From Sepiola atlantica (lineage: Eukaryota > Mollusca > Cephalopoda > Sepiida > Sepiolidae), in assembly GCA_963556195.1 (NCBI GenBank), contig OY744532.1, forward strand, positions 107,500,583 to 107,564,582: a stretch of DNA of 64,000 nucleotides, given 5' to 3'. Made by a program: the position numbers and the translations under genes. The notes under the pieces were generated by a model. It was not told the DNA's origin. It made no database searches and worked only from the letters and a program-made list of their open reading frames with translations. The stretch's first letter is position 1. Each line of letters begins with the position of its first letter. Of this stretch, positions 16,435-33,000 are shown in pieces.

Positions 16435-19400
16435 TAAAAATTTAACAAATAAATCACATATGCACATAGATAATAACCTAATAGAGATAGAGACGAAACA
16501 TCAGTTAAATGCCTTCTAAATAAAAATTTAACAAATAAATCACATATGCACATAGATAACCTAATAGAGATAGAGACGAAACATCAGTTAAATGCCTTCT
16601 AAATAAAAATTTAACAAATAAATCACATATGCACATAGATAACCTAATAGAGATAGAGACGAAACATCAGTTAAATGCCTTCTAAATAAAAATTTAACAA
16701 ATAAATCACATATGCACATAGATAACCTAATAGAGATAGAGACGAAACATCAGTTAAATGCCTTCCAAATAAAAATTTAACAAATAAATCACATATACAC
16801 ATAGATAACCTAATAGAGATGGAGACGAAACATCAGTTAAATGCCTTCCAAATAAAAATTTAACAAATAAACAACATATGCACATAGATAATAACCTAAT
16901 AGAGATAGAGACGAAACATCAGTTAAATGCCTTCCAAATAAAAATTTAACAAATAAACAACATATGCACATAGATAATAACCTAATAGAGATAGAGACGA
17001 AACATCAGTTAAATGCCTTCCAAAAAAAAATTTAACAAATAAACAACATATGCACATAGATAATAACCTAATAGAGATAGAGACGAAACATCAGTTAAAT
17101 GCCTTCCAAATAAAAATTTAACAAATAAACAACATATGCACATAGATAATAACCTAATAGAGATAGAGACGAAACATCAGTTAAATGCCTTCCAAATAAA
17201 AATTTAACAAATAAACAACATATGCACATAGATAATAACCTAATAGAGATAGAGACGAAACATCAGTTAAATGCCTTCCAAATAAAAATTTAACAAATAA
17301 ACAACATATGCACATAGATAATAACCTAATAGAGATAGAGACGAAACATCAGTTAAATGCCTTCCAAATAAAAATTTAACAAATAAACAACATATGCACA
17401 TAGATAATAACCTAATAGAGATAGAGACGAAACATCAGTTAAATGCCTTCCAAATAAAAATTTAACAAATAAACAACATATGCACATAGATAATAACCTA
17501 ATAGAGATAGAGACGAAACATCAGTTAAATGCCTTCCAAATAAAAATTTAACAAATAAATCACATATACACATAGATAACCTAATAGAGATGGAGACGAA
17601 ACATCAGTTAAATGCCTTCCAAATAAAAATTTAACAAATAAACAACATATGCACATAGATAATAACCTAATAGAGATAGAGACGAAACATCAGTTAAATG
17701 CCTTCTAAATAAAAATTTAACAAATAAATCACATATGCACATAGATAACCTAATAGAGATAGAGACGAAACATCAGTTAAATGCCTTCCAAATAAAAATT
17801 TAACAAATAAATCACATATACACATAGATAACCTAATAGAGATGGAGACGAAACATCAGTTAAATGCCTTCCAAATAAAAATTTAACAAATAAACAACAT
17901 ATGCACATAGATAATAACCTAATAGAGATAGAGACGAAACATCAGTTAAATGCCTTCCAAATAAAAATTTAACAAATAAACAACATATGCACATAGATAA
18001 TAACCTAATAGAGATAGAGACGAAACATCAGTTAAATGCCTTCCAAATAAAAATTTAACAAATAAACAACATATGCACATAGATAATAACCTAATAGAGA
18101 TAGAGACGAAACATCAGTTAAATGCCTTCCAAATAAAAATTTAACAAATAAACAACATATGCACATAGATAATAACCTAATAGAGATAGAGACGAAACAT
18201 CAGTTAAATGCCTTCCAAATAAAAATTTAACAAATAAATCACATATACACATAGATAACCTAATAGAGATGGAGACGAAACATCAGTTAAATGCCTTCCA
18301 AATAAAAATTTAACAAATAAACAACATATGCACATAGATAATAACCTAATAGAGATAGAGACGAAACATCAGTTAAATGCCTTCTAAATAAAAATTTAAC
18401 AAATAAATCACATATGCACATAGATAACCTAATAGAGATAGAGACGAAACATCAGTTAAATGCCTTCCAAATAAAAATTTAACAAATAAATCACATATAC
18501 ACATAGATAACCTAATAGAGATGGAGACGAAACATCAGTTAAATGCCTTCCAAATAAAAATTTAACAAATAAACAACATATGCACATAGATAATAACCTA
18601 ATAGAGATAGAGACGAAACATCAGTTAAATGCCTTCTAAATAAAAATTTAACAAATAAATCACATATACACATAGATAACCTAATAGAGATGGAGACGAA
18701 ACATCAGTTAAATGCCTTCCAAATAAAAATTTAACAAATAAACAACATATGCACATAGATAATAACCTAATAGAGATAGAGACGAAACATCAGTTAAATG
18801 CCTTCCAAATAAAAATTTAACAAATAAATCACATATACACATAGATAACCTAATAGAGATGGAGACGAAACATCAGTTAAATGCCTTCCAAATAAAAATT
18901 TAACAAATAAACAACATATGCACATAGATAACCTAATAGAGATAGAGACGAAACATCAGTTAAATGCCTTCCAAATAAAAATTTAACAAATAAATCACAT
19001 ATACACATAGATAACCTAATAGAGATGGAGACGAAACATCAGTTAAATGCCTTCCAAATAAAAATTTAACAAATAAACAACATATGCACATAGATAATAA
19101 CCTAATAGAGATAGAGACGAAACATCAGTTAAATGCCTTCCAAATAAAAATTTAACAAATAAATCACATATACACATAGATAACCTAATAGAGATGGAGA
19201 CGAAACATCAGTTAAATGCCTTCCAAATAAAAATTTAACAAATAAACAACATATGCACATAGATAATAACCTAATAGAGATAGAGACGAAACATCAGTTA
19301 AATGCCTTCCAAATAAAAATTTAACAAATAAATCACATATACACATAGATAACCTAATAGAGATGGAGACGAAACATCAGTTAAATGCCTTCCAAATAAA

Positions 19401-19700
19401 AATTTAACAAATAAACAACATATGCACATAGATAATAACCTAATAGAGATAGAGACGAAAAATCAGTTAAATGCCTTCCAAATAAAAATTTAACAAATAA
19501 ATCACATATACACATAGATAACCTAATAGAGATGGAGACGAAACATCAGTTAAATGCCTTCCAAATAAAAATTTAACAAATAAACAACATATGCACATAG
19601 ATAATAACCTAATAGAGATAGAGACGAAACATCAGTTAAATGCCTTCCAAATAAAAATTTAACAAATAAATCACATATGCACATAGATAACCTAATAGAG
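16435..19700. repeat. Internal satellite duplication, copy 2
   Basis: This is the partner of the block starting near 7.9 kb, at a constant offset of 8,539 up to about 18,995. It repeats the same succession of unit types, including the long run of CAACATATGC units (16,860-17,520) and the dimeric section. It has two fewer 169-bp dimers than copy 1 before the shared AAAAATCAG unit (19,460 here, 11,258 in copy 1). Small differences, such as AAAAAAAAATTT near 17,025, are private to this copy. Confidence 0.8.
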
Positions 19701-21479
19701 ATAGAGACGAAACATCAGTTAAATGCCTTCCAAATAAAAATTTAACAAATAAATCACATATGCACATAGATAACCTAATAGAGATAGAGACGAAACATCA
19801 GTTAAATGCCTTCCAAATAAAAATTTAACAAATAAATCACATATGCACATAGATAACCTAATAGAGATAGAGACGAAAGATCAGTTAAATGCCTTCCAAA
19901 TAAAAATTTAACAAATAAATCACATATACACATAGATAACCTAATAGAGATAGAGACGAAACATCAGTTAAATGCCTTCTAAATAAAAATTTAACAAATA
20001 AATCACATATACACATAGATAACCTAATAGAGATAGAGACGAAACATCAGTTAAATGCCTTCCAAATAAAAATTTAACAAATAAATCACATATGCACATA
20101 GATAACCTAATAGAGATAGAGACGAAACATCAGTTAAATGCCTTCCAAATAAAAATTTAACAAATAAATCACATATACACATAGATTACCTAATAGAGAT
20201 AGAGACAAAACATCAGTTAAATGCCTTCCAAATAAAAATTTAACAAATAAATCACATATGCACATAGATAACCTAATAGAGATAGAGACGAAACATCAGT
20301 TAAATGCCTTCCAAATAAAAATTTAACAAATAAATCACATATGCACATAGATAACCTAATAGAGATAGAGACGAAACATCAGTTAAATGCCTTCCAAATA
20401 AAAATTTAACAAATAAATCACATATGCACATAGATAATCTAATAGAGATAGAGACGAAACATCAGTTAAATGCCTTCTAAATAAAAATTTAACAAATAAA
20501 TCACATATACACATAGATAACCTAATAGAGATAGAGACGAAACATCAGTTAAATGCCTTCCAAATAAAAATTTAACAAATAAATCACATATGCACATAGA
20601 TAACCTAATAGATATGGAGACGAAACATCAGTTAAATGCCTTGTAAATAAAAATTTAACAAATAAACAACATATGCACATAGATAATAACCTAATAGAGA
20701 TAGAGACGAAACATCAGTTAAATGCCTTCCAAATAAAAATTTAACAAATAAATCACATATGCACATAGATAACCTAATAGAGATAGAGACGAAACATCAG
20801 TTAAATGCCTTCCAAATAAAAATTTAACAAATAAATCACATATGCACATAGATAACCTAATAGAGATGGAGACGAAACATCAGTTAAATGCCTTGTAAAT
20901 AAAAATTTAACAAATAAACAACATATGCACATAGATAATAACCTAATAGAGATAGAGACGAAACATCAGTTAAATGCCTTCCAAATAAAAATTTAACAAA
21001 TAAATCACATATGCACATAGATAACCTAATAGAGATAGAGACGAAACATCAGTTAAATGCCTTCCAAATAAAAATTTAACAAATAAATCACATATGCACA
21101 TAGATAATAACCTAATAGAGATAGAGACAAAACATCAGTTAAATGCCTTCTAAATAAAAATTTAACAAATAAATCACATATGCACATAGATAACCTAATA
21201 GAGATGGAGACGAAACATCAGTTAAATGCCTTGTAAATAAAAATTTAACAAATAAACAACATATGCACATAGATAATAACCTAATAGAGATAGAGACGAA
21301 ACATCAGTTAAATGCCTTCCAAATAAAAATTTAACAAATAAATCACATATGCACATAGATAACCTAATAGAGATAGAGACGAAACATCAGTTAAATGCCT
21401 TCCAAATAAAAATTTAACAAATAAATCACATATGCACATAGATAACCTAATAGAGATAGAGACGAAACATCAGTTAAAT

Positions 21480-23480
21480 GCCTTCTAAATAAAAATTTAA
21501 CAAATAAATCACATATGCACATAGATAACCTAATAGAGATAGAGACGAAACATCAGTTAAATGCCTTTCAAATAAAAATTTAACAAATAAACAACATATG
21601 CACATAGATAATAACCTAATAGAGATAGAGACGAAACATCAGTTAAATGCCTTCCAAATAAAAATTTAACAAATAAATCACATATACACATAGATAACCT
21701 AATAGAGATGGAGACGAAACATCAGTTAAATGCCTTCCAAATAAAAATTTAACAAATAAACAACATATGCACATAGATAATAACCTAATAGAGATAGAGA
21801 CGAAACATCAGTTAAATGCCTTCTAAATAAAAATTTAACAAATAAATCACATATGCACATAGATAACCTAATAGAGATAGAGACGAAACATCAGTTAAAT
21901 GCCTTCCAAATAAAAATTTAACAAATAAATCACATATACACATAGATAACCTAATAGAGATGGAGACGAAACATCAGTTAAATGCCTTCCAAATAAAAAT
22001 TTAACAAATAAACAACATATGCACATAGATAATAACCTAATAGAGATAGAGACGAAAAATCAGTTAAATGCCTTCCAAATAAAAATTTAACAAATAAATC
22101 ACATATACACATAGATAACCTAATAGAGATGGAGACGAAACATCAGTTAAATGCCTTCCAAATAAAAATTTAACAAATAAATCACATATGCACATAGATA
22201 ACCTAATAGAGATAGAGACGAAACATCAGTTAAATGCCTTCCAAATAAAAATTTAACAAATAAATCACATATGCACATAGATAACCTAATAGAGATGGAG
22301 ACGAAAAATCAGTTAAATGCCTTCCAAATAAAAATTTAACAAATAAATCACATATGCACATAGATAACCTAATAGAGATAGAGACGAAACATCAGTTAAA
22401 TGCCTTCCAAATAAAAATTTAACAAATAAATCACATATGCACATAGATAACCTAATAGAGATAGAGACGAAACATCAGTTAAATGCCTTCCAAATAAAAA
22501 TTTAACAAATAAATCACATATGCACATAGATAACCTAATAGAGATGGAGACGAAACATCAGTTAAATGCCTTGTAAATAAAAATTTAACAAATAAACAAC
22601 ATATGCACATAGATAATAACCTAATAGAGATAGAGACGAAACATCAGTTAAATGCCTTCCAAATAAAAATTTAACAAGTAAATCACATATGCACATAGAT
22701 AACCTAATAGAGATAGAGACGAAACATCAGTTAAATGCCTTCCAAATAAAAATTTAACAAATAAATCACATATACACATAGATAACCTAATAGAGATAGA
22801 GACGAAACATCAGTTAAATGCCTTCTAAATAAAAATTTAACAAATAAATCACATATGCACATAGATAACCTAATAGAGATGGAGACGAAACATCAGTTAA
22901 ATGCCTTGTAAATAAAAATTTAACAAATAAACAACATATGCACATAGATAATAACCTAATAGAGATAGAGACGAAACATCAGTTAAATGCCTTCCAAATA
23001 AAAATTTAACAAATAAATCACATATGCACATAGATAACCTAATAGATATGGAGACGAAACATCAGTTAAATGCCTTGTAAATAAAAATTTAACAAATAAA
23101 CAACATATGCACATAGATAATAACCTAATAGAGATAGAGACGAAACATCAGTTAAATGCCTTCCAAATAAAAATTTAACAAATAAATCACATATGCACAT
23201 AGATAACCTAATAGAGATAGAGACGAAACATCAGTTAAATGCCTTCCAAATAAAAATTTAACAAATAAATCACATATACACATAGATAACCTAATAGAGA
23301 TAGAGACGAAACATCAGTTAAATGCCTTCCAAATAAAAATTTAACAAATAAATCACATATGCACATAGATAACCTAATAGAGATAGAGACGAAACATCAG
23401 TTAAATGCCTTCCAAATAAAAATTTAACAAATAAATCACATATGCACATAGATAATAACCTAATAGAGATAGAGACAAAA
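21480..23480. repeat. Second internal satellite duplication, left copy
   Basis: Two rare unit variants mark this block. CCTTTCAAAT occurs at about 21,561 and again at about 24,760 (offset 3,199). TTAACAAGTA occurs at 22,671 and again at 26,368 (offset 3,697). The 498-bp gain between the two markers equals six 83-bp units, so the right copy has gained six units or the left copy lost them. Intervening unit order is otherwise alike. Confidence 0.75.
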
Positions 23481-24679
23481 CATCAGTTAAATGCCTTCTA
23501 AATAAAAATTTAACAAATAAATCACATATGCACATAGATAATAACCTAATAGAGATAGAGACGAAACATCAGTTAAATGCCTTGTAAATAAAAATTTAAC
23601 AAATAAATCACATATGCACATAGATAATAACCTAATAGAGATAGAGACAAAACATCAGTTAAATGCCTTCTAAATAAAAATTTAACAAATAAATCACATA
23701 TGCACATAGATAATAACCTAATAGAGATAGAGACGAAACATCAGTTAAATGCCTTGTAAATAAAAATTTAACAAATAAATCACATATACACATAGATAAT
23801 AACCTAATAGAGATAGAGACAAAACATCAGTTAAATGCCTTCCAAATAAAAATTTAACAAATAAATCACATATACACATAGATAACCTAATAGAGATAGA
23901 GACGAAACATCAGTTAAATGCCTTCCAAATAAAAATTTAACAAATAAATCACATATGCACATAGATAACCTAATAGAGATAGAGACGAAACATCAGTTAA
24001 ATGCCTTCCAAATAAAAATTTAACAAATAAATCACATATGCACATAGATAATAACCTAATAGAGATAGAGACGAAACATCAGTTAAATGCCTTCTAAATA
24101 AAAATTTAACAAATAAATCACATATGCACATAGATAATAACCTAATAGAGATAGAGACGAAACATCAGTTAAATGCCTTGTAAATAAAAATTTAACAAAT
24201 AAATCACATATACACATAGATAACCTAATAGAGATAGAGACGAAACATCAGTTAAATGCCTTCCAAATAAAAATTTAACAAATAAATCACATATGCACAT
24301 AGATAATAACCTAATAGAGATAGAGACAAAACATCAGTTAAATGCCTTCTAAATAAAAATTTAACAAATAAATCACATATGCACATAGATAACCTAATAG
24401 AGATGGAGACGAAACATCAGTTAAATGCCTTGTAAATAAAAATTTAACAAATAAACAACATATGCACATAGATAATAACCTAATAGAGATAGAGACGAAA
24501 CATCAGTTAAATGCCTTCCAAATAAAAATTTAACAAATAAATCACATATGCACATAGATAACCTAATAGAGATAGAGACGAAACATCAGTTAAATGCCTT
24601 CCAAATAAAAATTTAACAAATAAATCACATATGCACATAGATAACCTAATAGAGATAGAGACGAAACATCAGTTAAATG

Positions 24680-27000
24680 CCTTCTAAATAAAAATTTAAC
24701 AAATAAATCACATATGCACATAGATAACCTAATAGAGATAGAGACGAAACATCAGTTAAATGCCTTTCAAATAAAAATTTAACAAATAAACAACATATGC
24801 ACATAGATAATAACCTAATAGAGATAGAGACGAAACATCAGTTAAATGCCTTCCAAATAAAAATTTAACAAATAAATCACATATACACATAGATAACCTA
24901 ATAGAGATGGAGACGAAACATCAGTTAAATGCCTTCCAAATAAAAATTTAACAAATAAACAACATATGCACATAGATAATAACCTAATAGAGATAGAGAC
25001 GAAACATCAGTTAAATGCCTTCTAAATAAAAATTTAACAAATAAATCACATATGCACATAGATAACCTAATAGAGATAGAGACGAAACATCAGTTAAATG
25101 CCTTCCAAATAAAAATTTAACAAATAAATCACATATACACATAGATAACCTAATAGAGATGGAGACGAAACATCAGTTAAATGCCTTCCAAATAAAAATT
25201 TAACAAATAAACAACATATGCACATAGATAATAACCTAATAGAGATAGAGACGAAAAATCAGTTAAATGCCTTCCAAATAAAAATTTAACAAATAAATCA
25301 CATATACACATAGATAACCTAATAGAGATGGAGACGAAACATCAGTTAAATGCCTTCCAAATAAAAATTTAACAAATAAATCACATATGCACATAGATAA
25401 CCTAATAGAGATAGAGACGAAACATCAGTTAAATGCCTTCCAAATAAAAATTTAACAAATAAATCACATATGCACATAGATAACCTAATAGAGATGGAGA
25501 CGAAAAATCAGTTAAATGCCTTCCAAATAAAAATTTAACAAATAAATCACATATGCACATAGATAACCTAATAGAGATAGAGACGAAACATCAGTTAAAT
25601 GCCTTCCAAATAAAAATTTAACAAATAAATCACATATGCACATAGATAACCTAATAGAGATAGAGACGAAACATCAGTTAAATGCCTTCCAAATAAAAAT
25701 TTAACAAATAAATCACATATGCACATAGATAACCTAATAGAGATGGAGACGAAACATCAGTTAAATGCCTTGTAAATAAAAATTTAACAAATAAATCACA
25801 TATGCACATAGATAACCTAATAGAGATGGAGACGAAAAATCAGTTAAATGCCTTCCAAATAAAAATTTAACAAATAAATCACATATGCACATAGATAACC
25901 TAATAGAGATAGAGACGAAACATCAGTTAAATGCCTTCCAAATAAAAATTTAACAAATAAATCACATATGCACATAGATAACCTAATAGAGATAGAGACG
26001 AAACATCAGTTAAATGCCTTCCAAATAAAAATTTAACAAATAAATCACATATGCACATAGATAACCTAATAGAGATAGAGACGAAACATCAGTTAAATGC
26101 CTTCCAAATAAAAATTTAACAAATAAATCACATATGCACATAGATAACCTAATAGAGATAGAGACGAAACATCAGTTAAATGCCTTCCAAATAAAAATTT
26201 AACAAATAAATCACATATGCACATAGATAACCTAATAGAGATGGAGACGAAACATCAGTTAAATGCCTTGTAAATAAAAATTTAACAAATAAACAACATA
26301 TGCACATAGATAATAACCTAATAGAGATAGAGACGAAACATCAGTTAAATGCCTTCCAAATAAAAATTTAACAAGTAAATCACATATGCACATAGATAAC
26401 CTAATAGAGATAGAGACGAAACATCAGTTAAATGCCTTCCAAATAAAAATTTAACAAATAAATCACATATACACATAGATAACCTAATAGAGATAGAGAC
26501 GAAACATCAGTTAAATGCCTTCTAAATAAAAATTTAACAAATAAATCACATATGCACATAGATAACCTAATAGAGATGGAGACGAAACATCAGTTAAATG
26601 CCTTGTAAATAAAAATTTAACAAATAAACAACATATGCACATAGATAATAACCTAATAGAGATAGAGACGAAACATCAGTTAAATGCCTTCCAAATAAAA
26701 ATTTAACAAATAAATCACATATGCACATAGATAACCTAATAGATATGGAGACGAAACATCAGTTAAATGCCTTGTAAATAAAAATTTAACAAATAAACAA
26801 CATATGCACATAGATAATAACCTAATAGAGATAGAGACGAAACATCAGTTAAATGCCTTCCAAATAAAAATTTAACAAATAAATGACATATGCACATAGA
26901 TAACCTAATAGAGATAGAGACGAAACATCAGTTAAATGCCTTCCAAATAAAAATTTAACAAATAAATCACATATACACATAGATAACCTAATAGAGATAG
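24680..27000. repeat. Second internal satellite duplication, right copy
   Basis: This is the right-hand partner of the block at about 21.5-23.5 kb, sharing the CCTTTCAAAT and ACAAGTAAAT variants. Near its end a further private marker, AAATGACATATGC at 26,881, recurs once at 31,803 (offset 4,922). Part of this block was therefore copied again to the right, together with the following units carrying AGACAAAACATC. Confidence 0.72.
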
Positions 27001-30000
27001 AGACGAAACATCAGTTAAATGCCTTCCAAATAAAAATTTAACAAATAAATCACATATGCACATAGATAACCTAATAGAGATAGAGACGAAACATCAGTTA
27101 AATGCCTTCCAAATAAAAATTTAACAAATAAATCACATATGCACATAGATAATAACCTAATAGAGATAGAGACAAAACATCAGTTAAATGCCTTCTAAAT
27201 AAAAATTTAACAAATAAATCACATATGCACATAGATAATAACCTAATAGAGATAGAGACGAAACATCAGTTAAATGCCTTGTAAATAAAAATTTAACAAA
27301 TAAATCACATATGCACATAGATAATAACCTAATAGAGATAGAGACAAAACATCAGTTAAATGCCTTCTAAATAAAAATTTAACAAATAAATCACATATGC
27401 ACATAGATAATAACCTAATAGAGATAGAGACGAAACATCAGTTAAATGCCTTGTAAATAAAAATTTAACAAATAAATCACATATACACATAGATAATAAC
27501 CTAATAGAGATAGAGACAAAACATCAGTTAAATGCCTTCCAAATAAAAATTTAACAAATAAATCACATATACACATAGATAACCTAATAGAGATAGAGAC
27601 GAAACATCAGTTAAATGCCTTCCAAATAAAAATTTAACAAATAAATCACATATGCACATAGATAACCTAATAGAGATAGAGACGAAACATCAGTTAAATG
27701 CCTTCCAAATAAAAATTTAACAAATAAATCACATATGCACATAGATAATAACCTAATAGAGATAGAGACGAAACATCAGTTAAATGCCTTCTAAATAAAA
27801 ATTTAACAAATAAATCACATATGCACATAGATAATAACCTAATAGAGATAGAGACGAAACATCAGTTAAATGCCTTGTAAATAAAAATTTAACAAATAAA
27901 TCACATATACACATAGATAATAACCTAATAGAGATAGAGACAAAACATCAGTTAAATGCCTTGTAAATAAAAATTTAACAAATAAATCACATATGCACAT
28001 AGATAACCTAATAGAGATAGAGACGAAACATCAGTTAAATGCCTTCCAAATAAAAATTTAACAAATAAATCACATATACACATAGATAATAACCTAATAG
28101 AGATAGAGACGAAACATCAGTTAAATGCCTTTTAAATAAAAATTTAACAAATAAATCACATATACACATAGATAATAACCTAATAGAGATAGAGACGAAA
28201 CATCAGTTAAATGCCTTCCAAATAAAAATTTAACAAATAAATCACATATACACATAGATAACCTAATAGAGATAGAGACGAAACATCAGTTAAATGCCTT
28301 CCAAATAAAAATTTAACAAATAAATCACATATGCACATAGATAACCTAATAGAGATAGAGACGAAACATCAGTTAAATGCCTTCCAAATAAAAATTTAAC
28401 AAATAAATCACATATGCACATAGATAATAACCTAATAGAGATAGAGACGAAACATCAGTTAAATGCCTTCCAAATAAAAATTTAACAAATAAATCACATA
28501 TGCACATAGATAATAACCTAATAGAGATAGAGACAAAACATCAGTTAAATGCCTTCTAAATAAAAATTTAACAAATAAATCACATATGCACATAGATAAT
28601 AACCTAATAGAGATAGAGACGAAACATCAGTTAAATGCCTTGTAAATAAAAATTTAACAAATAAATCACATATACACATAGATAATAACCTAATAGAGAT
28701 AGAGACAAAACATCAGTTAAATGCCTTCCAAATAAAAATTTAACAAATAAATCACATATACACATAGATAACCTAATAGAGATAGAGACGAAACATCAGT
28801 TAAATGCCTTCCAAATAAAAATTTAACAAATAAATCACATATGCACATAGATAACCTAATAGAGATAGAGACGAAACATCAGTTAAATGCCTTCCAAATA
28901 AAAATTTAACAAATAAATCACATATGCACATAGATAATAACCTAATAGAGATAGAGACGAAACATCAGTTAAATGCCTTGTAAATAAAAATTTAACAAAT
29001 AAATCACATATGCACATAGATAATAACCTAATAGAGATAGAGACGAAACATCAGTTAAATGCCTTCTAAATAAAAATTTAACAAATAAATCACATATGCA
29101 CATAGATAATAACCTAATAGAGATAGAGACGAAACATCAGTTAAATGCCTTGTAAATAAAAATTTAACAAATAAATCACATATGCACATAGATAATAACT
29201 TAATAGAGATAGAGACGAAACATCAGTTAAATGCCTTGTAAATAAAAATTTAACAAATAAATCACATATGCACATAGATAATAACCTAATAGAGATAGAG
29301 ACGAAACATCAGTTAAATGCCTTCTAAATAAAAATTTAACAAATAAATCACATATACACATAGATAATAACCTAATAGTGATAGAGACGAAACATCAGTT
29401 AAATGCCTTGTAAATAAAAATTTAACAAATAAATCACATATGCACATAGATAATAACCTAATAGAGATAGAGACGAAAAATCAGTTAAATGCCTTGTAAA
29501 TAAAAATTTAACAAATAAATCACATATGCACATAGATAATAACCTAATAGAGATAGAGACGAAACATCAGTTAAATGCCTTGTAAATAAAAATTTAACAA
29601 ATAAATCACATATGCACATAGATAATAACCTAATAGAGATAGAGACGAAACATCAGTTAAATGCCTTGTAAATAAAAATTTAACAAATAAATCACATATA
29701 CACATAGATAATAACCTAATAGTGATAGAGACGAAACATCAGTTAAATGCCTTGTAAATAAAAATTTAACAAATAAATCACATATGCACATAGATAATAA
29801 CCTAATAGAGATAGAGACGAAACATCAGTTAAATGCCTTGTAAATAAAAATTTAACAAATAAATCACATATGCACATAGATAATAACCTAATAGAGATAG
29901 AGACGAAACATCAGTTAAATGCCTTCTAAATAAAAATTTAACAAATAAATCACATATGCACATAGATAATAACCTAATAGAGATAGAGACGAAACATCAG

Positions 30001-33000
30001 TTAAATGCCTTGTAAATAAAAATTTAACAAATAAATCACATATACACATAGATAATAACCTAATAGAGATAGAGACAAAACATCAGTTAAATGCCTTCCA
30101 AATAAAAATTTAACAAATAAATCACATATACACATAGATAATAACCTAATAGAGATAGAGACGAAACATCAGTTAAATGCCTTTTAAATAAAAATTTAAC
30201 AAATAAATCACATATACACATAGATAATAACCTAATAGAGATGGAGACGAAACATCAGTTAAATGCCTTGTAAATAAAAATTTAACAAATAAACAACATA
30301 TGCACATAGATAATAACCTAATAGAGATAGAGACGAAACATCAGTTAAATGCCTTCCAAATAAAAATTTAACAAATAAATCACATATACACATAGATAAC
30401 CTAATAGAGATAGAGACGAAACATCAGTTAAATGCCTTCCAAATAAAAATTTAACAAATAAATCACATATGCACATAGATAATAACCTAATAGAGATAGA
30501 GACGAAACATCAGTTAAATGCCTTCCAAATAAAAATTTAACAAATAAATCACATATGCACATAGATAACCTAATAGATATGGAGACGAAACATCAGTTAA
30601 ATGCCTTGTAAATAAAAATTTAACAAATAAATCACATATGCACATAGATAATAACCTAATAGAGATAGAGACGAAACATCAGTTAAATGCCTTCCAAATA
30701 AAAATTTAACAAATAAATCACATATGCACATAGATAACCTAATAGAGATAGAGACGAAACATCAGTTAAATGCCTTCCAAATAAAAATTTAACAAATAAA
30801 TCACATATACACATAGATAACCTAATAGAGATGGAGACGAAACATCAGTTAAATGCCTTGTAAATAAAAATTTAACAAATAAATCACATATACACATAGA
30901 TAACCTAATAGAGATGGAGACGAAACATCAGTTAAATGCCTTCCAAATAAAAATTTAACAAATAAATCACATATGCACATAGATAACCTAATAGAGATAG
31001 AGATGAAACATCAGTTAAATGCCTTGTAAATAAAAATTTAACAAATAAACAACATATGCACATAGATAATAACCTAATAGAGATAGAGACGAAACATCAG
31101 TTAAATGCCTTCCAAATAAAAATTTAACAAATAAATCACATATGCACATAGATAACCTAATAGAGATAGAGACGAAACATCAGTTAAATGCCTTCCAAAT
31201 AAAAATTTAACAAATAAATCACATATACCCATAGATAACCTAATAGAGATAGAGACGAAACATCAGTTAAATGCCTTCCAAATAAAAATTTAACAAATAA
31301 ATCACATATGCACATAGATAACCTAATAGAGATAGAGACGAAACATCAGTTAAATGCTTTCCAAATAAAAATTTAACAAATAAATCACATATACACATAG
31401 ATAACCTAATAGAGATAGAGACGAAACATCAGTTAAATGCCTTCCAAATAAAAATTTAACAAATAAACAACATATGCACATAGATAATAACCTAATAGAG
31501 ATAGAGACGAAACATCAGTTAAATGCCTTCCAAATAAAAATTTAACAAATAAATCACATATACACATAGATAACCTAATAGAGATAGAGACGAAACATCA
31601 GTTAAATGCCTTCCAAATAAAAATTTAACAAATAAATCACATATGCACATAGATAACCTAATAGAGATGGAGACGAAACATCAGTTAAATGCCTTGTAAA
31701 TAAAAATTTAACAAATAAACAACATATGCACATAGATAATAACCTAATAGAGATAGAGACGAAACATCAGTTAAATGCCTTCCAAATAAAAATTTAACAA
31801 ATAAATGACATATGCACATAGATAACCTAATAGAGATAGAGACGAAACATCAGTTAAATGCCTTCCAAATAAAAATTTAACAAATAAATCACATATACAC
31901 ATAGATAACCTAATAGAGATAGAGACGAAACATCAGTTAAATGCCTTCCAAATAAAAATTTAACAAATAAATCACATATGCACATAGATAACCTAATAGA
32001 GATAGAGACGAAACATCAGTTAAATGCCTTCCAAATAAAAATTTAACAAATAAATCACATATGCACATAGATAATAACCTAATAGAGATAGAGACAAAAC
32101 ATCAGTTAAATGCCTTCTAAATAAAAATTTAACAAATAAATCACATATGCACATAGATAATAACCTAATAGAGATAGAGACGAAACATCAGTTAAATGCC
32201 TTGTAAATAAAAATTTAACAAATAAATCACATATGCACATAGATAATAACCTAATAGAGATAGAGACAAAACATCAGTTAAATGCCTTCTAAATAAAAAT
32301 TTAACAAATAAATCACATATGCACATAGATAATAACCTAATAGAGATAGAGACGAAACATCAGTTAAATGCCTTGTAAATAAAAATTTAACAAATAAATC
32401 ACATATACACATAGATAATAACCTAATAGAGATAGAGACAAAACATCAGTTAAATGCCTTCCAAATAAAAATTTAACAAATAAATCACATATACACATAG
32501 ATAACCTAATAGAGATAGAGACGAAACATCAGTTAAATGCCTTCCAAATAAAAATTTAACAAATAAATCACATATGCACATAGATAACCTAATAGAGATA
32601 GAGACGAAACATCAGTTAAATGCCTTGTAAATAAAAATTTAACAAATAAATCACATATACACATAGATAATAACCTAATAGAGATAGAGACAAAACATCA
32701 GTTAAATGCCTTCCAAATAAAAATTTAACAAATAAATCACATATACACATAGATAACCTAATAGAGATAGAGACGAAACATCAGTTAAATGCCTTCCAAA
32801 TAAAAATTTAACAAATAAATCACATATACACATAGACAACCTAATAGAGATAGAGACGAAACATCAGTTAAATGCCTTCCAAATAAAAATTTAACAAATA
32901 AATCACATATGCACATAGATAATAACCTAATAGAGATAGAGACGAAACATCAGTTAAATGCCTTCTAAATAAAAATTTAACAAATAAATCACATATGCAC

